A stretch of 64,000 bases of DNA from Paulinella micropora (Eukaryota > Cercozoa > Imbricatea > Euglyphida). A program made the translations under genes and the position numbers. Numbering within the stretch: the first letter of the stretch is position 1; the number at the start of each line of letters is the position of its first letter. Under the pieces are notes generated by a model, which did not search any database, had not been told where the DNA came from, and saw only the letters and a program-made list of their open reading frames with translations. The DNA is taken from positions 459,744 through 523,743 of the forward strand of contig BJOX01000164.1 of assembly GCA_009731375.1 (NCBI GenBank), written 5' to 3'. Shown piece after piece: positions 9,462 through 17,902 of this stretch.

Positions 9462-12400
9462 TTACTGCCTTCGTCGCCTTGCGCGAACCCCTTTGCCAGG
9501 TGGCGGGCCGCCAACAAAAGTCAAGTCAAACTTCGACTCCTCCAGAATGTCCCATATTTTGTTAGGGATGGCGCCCAAAGATAAGTCAAAAGGAATGTCA
9601 AGCACTCCTCTAGGCAGTGACTGAATAGTCCACGCAGTGTGGTCTTTGTCTCGAAGGGTAATAGTATCATCCCATGTCTCGAGATTTTTCGCGTCTTTGT
9701 ACACCGGTAAATATTGTCTAGCTTTTGGATCCTCAACAGGGTCCATGCTTCTCCAAAAATGGAGTACCGGTTGTATCGTTTTTGCTGCTAAGGATCTCTT
9801 CGATGTCCGTGCTGCCCGTGTAGTCTGCGGGACCGCCACAGCTCGCATGAGATAAAGATCTGAGAGAGTGTCATCGGCAACATGAGATTCTGCCGGTCTC
9901 AACAGATAAAAAGCGTCTCGGACCCACTTGATGGCCGCAATCGCCTCTCCTTCCTTCCATCGCACATGTCGAATGTCCACATTACCCGCGTTCGGGTTAG
10001 TGTCCTTCTCCCCTCCTCCTCCATGGACATCCGTCGCTCGCGTCGACCTTGCCACCTTCCTCGGTTGGTCGAAGATGAGATCGTTTTGCGCTCTCCTCCT
10101 CTGCGCCTCCGTGAACTTCTCCTTCGTACCGCCGCGGACTATGGGGGCTTTAGACTGAGTCCCCGCCGCGCTTTTGCGGTTTGAGTCTTCCTTACTCTCC
10201 TTCTCGGTCTCCTCCTTCTCCGTGACCGGTGCCCGATAGGCATTCTCCTCCTCTAAGGTATCCTCCTTCTGTATAGGCGGTACCTCTTTGAAGTCCTCCT
10301 TCATCCGTTTCAACGCCTCCTCAACGGATTCATCCTCAAGTAAGAAGGGGTCATATTTGATCAGCCTTCGAACATTCACAATCTGCACCTTCCCTCTACC
10401 CCTGATCTTATAATTCAGAGGTCCCATCTGTTCCATGATCTGGTATGGTCCTTTCCAGTGGGTAAACAGCTTAGAGCTAACCCCCTTAGGGACTTGAGGA
10501 TGGTACAAGAGTACAATATCCCCAACCTGGAAACGGACTTGATCTAAGTGCGCTTGTCGCACTCCTTGTGCGTCAGTCTTTCTGCGCTCCGCCTCCCTGT
10601 GCGCCGCAACTATTTGTTCCGCCTCCATCTTCGCTCTTAGTCTCATCCCGAACAACTCGTCCTCATCTGCCCAAGTGTCTTTTGGATGCAGAAGTGAGGG
10701 TGGGATATTAGGCTCTCGGCCGTAAACCAATTGATATGGCGAGACTGAGCTCCTGGCTCCTCCTAATGCCGATGAGGGTAGACAGTTCATTGCAAAGGCA
10801 AATGAAGGTGCTGCCTCCACCCAGGCTCTCTGATTCTCCTTCTTCATACAGTACATCTTAAGCGAGGCTTTGAGAGGTCTATGTACCCGCTCGATCTTGC
10901 CATTCGCTCTCGGGTTATAGGCAGTAACATATTGCCATTTCATCCCGTAGTACTTAGATAGTCTGTCGATGACTTCATTATTAAAGTCAGAACCTCGATC
11001 AGAACATATCTTTCTAGGCACTCCGATCTGCGAGACGATCCTATCGATCAGAGCCTCCGCAGTTGTCTTGCCTGTAGCGTCCTTAACAGGAACAACCCAG
11101 ACATAATTGGTGGCTCGATCTATTGCGGTAAGAAGGTATCTGTACCCTTCTGCCGATTCGGGGAAAGGTCCCACATGATCGATGTGTAAAAATTCAAACA
11201 TCCCGGCGTGTAACGGGAATGTACCGATCAGGCCAAAGTTCGCCTTCAGCGGTGTCTTTGTGGTTTTGCATGGGATGCATGCGTCCACTTCCCTGTCTAT
11301 CTCCTCCTTCATCCCTTTCCACCAAAATCGCCTCGCTATGAACCAATGAGTTCTTTGTCGACCCGGATGTGCCAGTAAGGGGCAGTTATGGGCTGCGACA
11401 TATATAAAGCGCCTCAACTTCTCTGGTACCCAGAGAGTCCATTTGTCAGGCTGTGATGCAAATTTGCCATGCTGGCCCTTGTACCACAATAGCCCATCTC
11501 TCCACGCCATCTCCTTCATCTGATCTTTGATCTGTGGAGTCTTTTTAAGCTCATTAGGGTTCTTGTATAACGTTATGAGCTCCTTGAACTCCGGATCCGT
11601 CGCCTGTTGCTGCCTCCACGCGGTAGGCGAGGCGATATGAATAGTACCGTCCTCCAACCTTACTCCTACCCTTTCCGGGTCTTCATCAAGCTCGCTTCGA
11701 TTTTCCTGTGGAGGTTCAGTACAGACCTCAGTCGTCTCCTCCTCTTCTTTTATATTCGCCTTCGCGTTCTCGTATGCCTCATAAGACCACTCAGCGTCTT
11801 CGAGAACATGCGCCTCACAGCATATGCCATGCTCCGGGCCTTGAGGACTATATCGTAGACCCGTGCGGTCATAACGAACGCCTCTTGCCATCTGCATCGC
11901 CTCTATGTGGCTCACCTCGTATACCTTGTCCGTGGACAGGTCCATCATCTCCACTGATGATACGAGAGCCGACACCTCCGACTGAAACTCTAGCCTGGAA
12001 AGGCTATCAGCGACTACGTTTCGCTTTCCCGGTAAGTAGACCATCGTGAAATTGAAACATGACAAGAAAGCTTGCCACCGCGCCAAACGGCCGGTTTGTT
12101 CATGATTCATCAACCAAAGAAGGTTGTGATGATCGGTCCTAACCGTGAATAGAGGTCCTCCCCACAAGTATTCTCTGAGCCTCTTGAGAGCCCATACTAC
12201 TGCCAACGCCTCCCTCTGTCGCGTGCAGTAATTTCGCTCCGCCGCACACAGCTTTCTACTAATAAACATGATCGGGCGCAACTTTTTCTCCTCATCTTCC
12301 TGTTGCAGCACCGCGCCAATCGCAAACTTAGATGCATCCGTGTCGACTACGAACGGTTTCGTAAAGTCGGGCATCATAAGTACTAATCCGCCGTCCTTGG

Positions 12401-15209
12401 GATCTTTATAAATGATATCTTTGAGCGTATTAAACGCCTGCAAAGCCTCCTCATCCCACTTCTCAAAGTCTCCAAAATCAATCATCTTCTCCAGCTTAGC
12501 CCGAGTTGCACCCCAATCGGGTATGAACTGGCTGTAGTACTGTGCCATCGCAAGAAAAGAGTGTAACTCCGTGCGATTCTTTGGCAACTGTCTACTCATG
12601 ATCTCCTCCCTCTTTTCGCGCGATATCGAGACCCTATTATGAGAAATCTCGTAACCCAAATACGTCACACTTGTCCTGGCAAGCTGACATTTCTTTAGGT
12701 TGCATTTCAGGCCAAAAGCTCCGATGCGCCTGAAGACATCTGACAAGTGATCGATATGCTCTTCCATTGTGTTAGAGTATACGATGATGTCATCGATGTA
12801 ACAAAATGCATATTCTCCCGCCTTCTGTCCTCTCCTTCTCATAAAACCATCCTCCGACTGGTCGTCATATTGACCGCTCAACATCTTCTGCATCGCCTTC
12901 TGAAAGAGCCCCGGGGCCTGTTTGAGTCCCATTGGAAGCACCTTCCACTGGTATATTTCCATACCCACAACGAATGCAGTCAGCCATCTGGATTTCTCGT
13001 CCAGTGGTATCTGCCAGAAGCCGTTCTTAAGGTCAATGACCGAATAGAATTTAGCATTCCGCAGCACCCTTCTGCCTTCTTCTAAGGTCGGCAGAGGATT
13101 TCTCTCTTCCTCTAGCACCTTATTCACACGGGCATAATTGATCGTCAAGCGCCATTCTCCTCCTGGCTTAGGGACGATTTTCGGTTGAGAGACAATTGGA
13201 GATGTAGATCTCTCAATAAAGTCCTCATCGAGCAACTGTCTCACATTCTCCTCCGCTATTTTTGCCTCATGTATGCTCAAATTTGCCCTCCGTGGTGCCG
13301 GAGATGGCTCCGCACCCGGTATCTTGTAAATGACAGCAGTGAAGTCATCCGACTTTACACCACCTGCCCGAGGAGGGTCGAAAATTTCTCTGTACGCCTC
13401 CATCTTAGCTTTGAGAAACGCCTTCTCTCTCTCCGAACCCACTCCTTCTTCTAAAATTTTCCGCGCCGCCGCTTGGAAATCTTCCTCCGACATCTTCTTA
13501 TGCTCCTTGAGGGGCGCTAAGTCCTCCTCCAAACTCAAATCTTCCTCGGACAAATCGTCTAGTCCCGTTCTTTCATACGTGACTGTGTCCGGCTCATCAT
13601 CATGACCCAGCCCGACAAGCATATCAATAAGGTTCGCGTATTGTATCGGAGCCTTACGGGTGTAGAAACCATCAAAGCATGTGAAAGCTTGAGGTATCAA
13701 TTTCAACTTATCCTGGGCTCTGAACTTTTGCTTGTATGCACTGCTCTGCTCCCGAGACCCGAGTCGACAAGCCACCACTAACTGTTGCTTGCGAGAAGGA
13801 ACAGGTATAGGATGATCAATAAGCCGGTCCCTTATCTCCTGTGCCCAGATCGCCTTCTCATTGTATGGCAGAATGACAGTATACGGCTTGTTACTCTCAA
13901 ATAGAGTCCGTAGACACTTTTTCACTTCAGTTAATGAGCGCGGCCAGGTAGGCACATCGCCCCAAAAGTTCGTGATAAAAGTTTTAATGTCATCCGCTGG
14001 AGTATCGGGGATACGCCCCTTCCTCCTTGGCACAAACGCCTCTCTCTTCTCATCTGACACCTTCGCATGGTAACAGTAGCCATTAGTAATATGGACATCT
14101 GCCCCGCCACCTTCTGCGAATCTGGCCAACGACGGGCACTGTTTCGCAACACATATTATCTCCTCATTACGCGCTACGACTAAGTCATCAATAGACTTTC
14201 TGTCCCATGCGGGAATCGTAACCGTATACGCCTGCATCTCCGTCTCCCAATTGTCGGTCCAGGTCAGTTCCTCCGGCACTGTGACATAGGGGTGTACATA
14301 GGCTTCAGTTGCCTCATGTACGAAGGCCAACTTTTTCCTCTCCGTTGCTAGACTCAGCTCAAAAGCCTCGTATGAGTCAGTAGCAGTCATCGGATTAATA
14401 TCCTCCTCCTCTCCATTCTTCACTCCATAAATCACCCGCCGTGCGGCGCAATCGATCACAGCCCCCATCGTAGCCAATTGGTCATACGACAGCAGGATTG
14501 AACCGTGGTAATCGGGGACAACATAGAGGTCCGCACGATATACTCGACCGGATTTCAATTTGAAAATTAATGTGACGATGCCCGTAATTTCCGTACGGCT
14601 GCCTACCCCTTTTAGGGTCCCCTTTGTTTTTCTAATGTTTTTGTCCACCCATGTCCGGTGACTATTCAAAAACTTCTGGCCGACAATATTAATATTCGCC
14701 ATCGTATCATTACCAACTTTTAATGTGGTTTGTAAAGTTTCACAAAAGAGGTCAGTGTAGCATAGCGCGTCTGGTCTATGTAAACTAGCCGCTAGCACAT
14801 GAATTTTTCGTTCTAGGGTTTTGAGTCTAAGCTCAAGTTCCTTGTCCTCTTCTCGTTCTCCCCCCTTTTCCGCCAACTTAACTTCTTGAGTCTCCGGGGC
14901 TTCCGGTATCTCGAGTGTCTTTTGGACAGAGTCTGGTACACCGAGTGTACTCGTGTCTATAGCAGAGACTATTGAGTCCTTTGGCGGGGGTACGGTCCGC
15001 TGCTTCTTCGTAGGAGAAGACCTAGCCTTTGGTTTCGGCTTCCTCTCCTCCATCGCCTTCTTCGCCTTCCTATTCGCATCATTTATCATATTAGCTCTCG
15101 AAGGATGAACTAGCAAGTGCTTACCTTGAGGCTTGTGAGGCTGTGTGCCTTCACCTTCACGTCTGGGAGGAACGGAACCGTTCGTATCCTGTTCATCAAC
15201 AGTAGGCAT
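9462..15209 (-). CDS. pol: Pol polyprotein: protease, RT, RNase H, integrase (Ty3/Gypsy)
   Basis: 1915 residues, intact. Residues 1-145 are basic/charged with a short coiled coil (about 110-140). About 150-262 is a retropepsin-like region; the catalytic triplet position reads DTM (168-170), not DTG/DSG, and the flap/closing motif is SILLSYDQLATMGAVID. RT spans about 640-880, with Asp726 in SVIDLKNGFWQI and YIDD at 804-807. RNase H spans about 945-1075, with Asp958, Glu1000, Asp1026 and Asp1068. Integrase has a zinc site His1274, His1281, Cys1311, Cys1314, and the catalytic D1344, D1404, E1440 with a D-35-E spacing. A GPY/F module (WKGPYQI, about 1586-1591) follows. The last roughly 290 residues match no domain I know and show no chromodomain. 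The ATG at 15209 lies 75 nt after the gag stop in the same frame, so translation probably arrives by stop readthrough. It shares its N-terminal region with the fragment at 17060-17821. Confidence 0.93.
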   Translation of the reverse strand: MPTVDEQDTNGSVPPRREGEGTQPHKPQGKHLLVHPSRANMINDANRKAKKAMEERKPKPKARSSPTKKQRTVPPPKDSIVSAIDTSTLGVPDSVQKTLEIPEAPETQEVKLAEKGGEREEDKELELRLKTLERKIHVLAASLHRPDALCYTDLFCETLQTTLKVGNDTMANINIVGQKFLNSHRTWVDKNIRKTKGTLKGVGSRTEITGIVTLIFKLKSGRVYRADLYVVPDYHGSILLSYDQLATMGAVIDCAARRVIYGVKNGEEEDINPMTATDSYEAFELSLATERKKLAFVHEATEAYVHPYVTVPEELTWTDNWETEMQAYTVTIPAWDRKSIDDLVVARNEEIICVAKQCPSLARFAEGGGADVHITNGYCYHAKVSDEKREAFVPRRKGRIPDTPADDIKTFITNFWGDVPTWPRSLTEVKKCLRTLFESNKPYTVILPYNEKAIWAQEIRDRLIDHPIPVPSRKQQLVVACRLGSREQSSAYKQKFRAQDKLKLIPQAFTCFDGFYTRKAPIQYANLIDMLVGLGHDDEPDTVTYERTGLDDLSEEDLSLEEDLAPLKEHKKMSEEDFQAAARKILEEGVGSEREKAFLKAKMEAYREIFDPPRAGGVKSDDFTAVIYKIPGAEPSPAPRRANLSIHEAKIAEENVRQLLDEDFIERSTSPIVSQPKIVPKPGGEWRLTINYARVNKVLEEERNPLPTLEEGRRVLRNAKFYSVIDLKNGFWQIPLDEKSRWLTAFVVGMEIYQWKVLPMGLKQAPGLFQKAMQKMLSGQYDDQSEDGFMRRRGQKAGEYAFCYIDDIIVYSNTMEEHIDHLSDVFRRIGAFGLKCNLKKCQLARTSVTYLGYEISHNRVSISREKREEIMSRQLPKNRTELHSFLAMAQYYSQFIPDWGATRAKLEKMIDFGDFEKWDEEALQAFNTLKDIIYKDPKDGGLVLMMPDFTKPFVVDTDASKFAIGAVLQQEDEEKKLRPIMFISRKLCAAERNYCTRQREALAVVWALKRLREYLWGGPLFTVRTDHHNLLWLMNHEQTGRLARWQAFLSCFNFTMVYLPGKRNVVADSLSRLEFQSEVSALVSSVEMMDLSTDKVYEVSHIEAMQMARGVRYDRTGLRYSPQGPEHGICCEAHVLEDAEWSYEAYENAKANIKEEEETTEVCTEPPQENRSELDEDPERVGVRLEDGTIHIASPTAWRQQQATDPEFKELITLYKNPNELKKTPQIKDQMKEMAWRDGLLWYKGQHGKFASQPDKWTLWVPEKLRRFIYVAAHNCPLLAHPGRQRTHWFIARRFWWKGMKEEIDREVDACIPCKTTKTPLKANFGLIGTFPLHAGMFEFLHIDHVGPFPESAEGYRYLLTAIDRATNYVWVVPVKDATGKTTAEALIDRIVSQIGVPRKICSDRGSDFNNEVIDRLSKYYGMKWQYVTAYNPRANGKIERVHRPLKASLKMYCMKKENQRAWVEAAPSFAFAMNCLPSSALGGARSSVSPYQLVYGREPNIPPSLLHPKDTWADEDELFGMRLRAKMEAEQIVAAHREAERRKTDAQGVRQAHLDQVRFQVGDIVLLYHPQVPKGVSSKLFTHWKGPYQIMEQMGPLNYKIRGRGKVQIVNVRRLIKYDPFLLEDESVEEALKRMKEDFKEVPPIQKEDTLEEENAYRAPVTEKEETEKESKEDSNRKSAAGTQSKAPIVRGGTKEKFTEAQRRRAQNDLIFDQPRKVARSTRATDVHGGGGEKDTNPNAGNVDIRHVRWKEGEAIAAIKWVRDAFYLLRPAESHVADDTLSDLYLMRAVAVPQTTRAARTSKRSLAAKTIQPVLHFWRSMDPVEDPKARQYLPVYKDAKNLETWDDTITLRDKDHTAWTIQSLPRGVLDIPFDLSLGAIPNKIWDILEESKFDLTFVGGPPPGKGVRARRRRQ

Positions 15210-15284
15210 AACTGTGACTGTCGGATTAAAAAGAACAGTTTTTATCTCCTTCTCTCTCTTCTTTTCCTCTCTCTTCTCCTCCCG

Positions 15285-16837
15285 TCAGTCTACGACGACA
15301 ACACGCTCACCTGAGCCGGTGTCTTCGTCTTGACGTCCCCCCTCCGTAGCGGTATAAGCTTGCTGGGGGTAGTTGGAGCTGGAACTGGTGCTATAATTCC
15401 AGTATCCGTGTCCTCTGGGAGGGCGCGCTGGGGTCCGTCCTCCCCTTCCACGAAAGCCTCGTCCTCGTGGTGCCGCCCCTCTTGGTGTCCCTCGGGACCC
15501 TCGTGACGATCCTCTCGTCTCTCCTCCTCCTCTAGTCGGCGCCTTTGATCGGCCCGATGTCTCTCTCTTCTCCCTTCTCTTCATTCTGTCAAGGAAGTAA
15601 ATGATGGCCTCCCGGAACTCCGCATCCGAGACCATATTCGCATTCCACCTCCCCTCCTCCAACTCCTTCTTGTACATGGCGTACATGGTCTTTTTCATGC
15701 CTTCGAGCTCTCTAAGGAAAAGATTTCGCTGCCTATCATCAAGAGAGTCGTGGCTGAAGAGGCAATTGCCTACTCCTTTCTGTGCCTCATGCTTACACGC
15801 CATGTATGAAAAATAGCGGTAGCACGGCGTCGGCTCATCTCTCCCCCTCTTGAGACCTGCCGTTCGAGTTGCATGTGCTGCTTGAGCACCTCCAACCCCC
15901 TGTGTCGCGGCACTGGAGAATGACTCGGTGGCCGTGTCCAATTCGGAACACGCGTCGAGCACCTCCTTGAACAGGTCGCCCGGCGGAGTAGCCGCTACAG
16001 TCCTCTCGTATATATTCGTTTCTAAAAAATCCGCCGTCTTCACCGCCGTGAAGGTCGGACAGGACTGTATGATCCTTGCGAGCTTGCTCGGGTGTCGTGT
16101 ACACAAAGCACTCAGGAAGTACAAAATGATAGACTTCCGGCTATAAAAGAGCCCGTACTTGGCGCTGACCTCAGTGAGGATCGCTGCCAACCTCGTGCCA
16201 ATGCCCAGCCCTTCGTTCACCTCTTGAAAAATCTCAAACCCAATCAAAGTACCAGTGCACAGGTGCTGATACCCATGAGTTTTAAAGTATTGCAAGAGGA
16301 CGGCAACTGGCACCGTGCATTGCAGGTCTGAGGCTGCTCTCCTAGCCGCCACCTCTACCGCTCTCATCGCCTTGTACTCCACAACATCAAATCCTTGTGT
16401 GAGGATTGATGGGTCCAACAAGGTGTACAACGCCTCATACTCCTGTGTTTCGTCCGTTGGATGCTGCTTCATACAAGCATCAATTCTTCTGAGCTTGTCT
16501 CGAAGGTTCGCATCCGTGTTCTTCTGACTCGCTGTTTCTGCATACAGCGTCAGAGCAGTGGCATCGGACTTTGTATATTTTTGGAAGGCCTGTATGATAG
16601 CCTGTCTGTCCTTTTTGTCATTACTGTTGACAACGACAGTGGTAGGCGCTGAGCTAGTCGCAGGGGCCGAAGGGGCTGTGTGGGCTGACGGGGCGGAGCG
16701 GCCCGAGGGAGCCATTTAAGATCCAGAGGAATATTTCGGTCCCTTTGTTCCCGCCGCCTTGGCTAATGCAATCTTTGCCTCCATCTCCTTCTTTTCTTTC
16801 TCAGCCGCTAGCTCTTTGATATACAGCTCTTGGGCAT
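15285..16837 (-). pseudogene. gag: Second gag copy, truncated by gap, one nonsense change
   Basis: This block matches 17897-19449 almost base for base. Compared with that copy it carries TAA at 16716-16718 where the other reads TAT (Tyr), which splits gag and leaves a 476-residue frame starting at 16715. Its upstream part is lost in the 16838-17059 gap. The C-terminal zinc finger and RGG region are intact, and the stop at 15285-15287 is again TGA followed by CGG. It may be a second allele misplaced by assembly or a true internal duplication. Confidence 0.75.
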
Positions 16838-17059
16838 NNNNNNNNNNNNNNNNNNNNNNNNNNNNNNNNNNNNNNNNNNNNNNNNNNNNNNNNNNNNNNN
16901 NNNNNNNNNNNNNNNNNNNNNNNNNNNNNNNNNNNNNNNNNNNNNNNNNNNNNNNNNNNNNNNNNNNNNNNNNNNNNNNNNNNNNNNNNNNNNNNNNNNN
17001 NNNNNNNNNNNNNNNNNNNNNNNNNNNNNNNNNNNNNNNNNNNNNNNNNNNNNNNNNNN
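16838..17059. other. Assembly gap between duplicated blocks
   Basis: 222 N separate the two copies of the 2390-bp block. The left block ends at 16837 (equivalent to 19449) and the right block begins at 17060 (equivalent to 14448), offset 2612 throughout. Confidence 0.95.
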
Positions 17060-17821
17060 GCAATCGATCACAGCCCCCATCGTAGCCAATTGGTCATACG
17101 ACTGCAGGATTGAACCGTGGTAATCGGGGACAACATAGAGGTCCGCACGATATACTCGACCGGATTTCAATTTGAAAATTAATGTGACGATGCCCGTAAT
17201 TTCCGTACGGCTGCCTACCCCTTTTAGGGTCCCCTCTGTTTTTCTAATGTTTTTGTCCACCCATGTCCGGTGACTATTCAAAAACTTCTGGCCGACAATA
17301 TTAATATTCGCCATCGTATCATTACCAACTTTTAATGTGGTTTGTAAAGTTTCACAAAAGAGGTCAGTGTAGCATAGCGCGTCTGGTCTATGTAAACTAG
17401 CCGCTAGCACATGAATTTTTCGTTCTAGGGTTTTGAGTCTAAGCTCAAGTTCCTTGTCCTCTTCTCGTTCTCCCCCCTTTTCCGCCAACTTAACTTCTTG
17501 AGTCTCCGGGGCTTCCGGTATCTCGAGTGTCTTTTGGACAGAGTCTGGTACACCGAGTGTACTCGTGTCTATAGCAGAGACTATTGAGTCCTTTGGCGGG
17601 GGTACGGTCCGCTGCTTCTTCGTAGGAGGAGACCTAGCCTTTGGTTTCGGCTTCCTCTCCTCCATCGCCTTCTTCGCCTTCCTATTCGCATCATTTATCA
17701 TATTAGCTCTCGAAGGATGAACTAGCAAGTGCTTACCTTGAGGCTTGTGAGGCTGTGTGCCTTCACCTTCACGTCTGGGAGGAACGGAACCGTTCGTATC
17801 CTGTTCATCAACAGTAGGCAT
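17060..17821 (-). pseudogene. pol: Truncated duplicate of the pol N-terminus
   Basis: The first 254 codons of pol (start at 17821) up to the gap. It differs from the full copy by a few substitutions (SP for SS near residue 65, E for K near 196, Q for L near 240). It includes the protease-like DTM position. It is directly downstream and in frame with the complete gag at 17897-20407. Confidence 0.8.
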
Positions 17822-17896
17822 AACTGTGACTGTCGGATTAAAAAGAACAGTTTTTATCTCCTTCTCTCTCTTCTTTTCCTCTCTCTTCTCCTCCCG

Positions 17897-17902
17897 TCAG
17901 TC
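17897..17902 (-). promoter_or_regulatory. Predicted UGA-CGG readthrough site at gag/pol junction
   Basis: On the coding strand the gag stop is TGA immediately followed by CGG. Downstream, 25 sense codons run in the same frame into the pol ATG. UGA followed by CGG is one of the documented leaky stop contexts (class with UGA-CUA/UGA-CGG in plant RNA viruses, usually aided by a 3' stem-loop). The duplicate junction at 15282-15287 is identical. Confidence 0.7.

Noticed and set aside
9637-14073. Several + strand frames of 70-113 codons
   Set aside because: Antisense shadows of pol, which has clear domain motifs on the minus strand.
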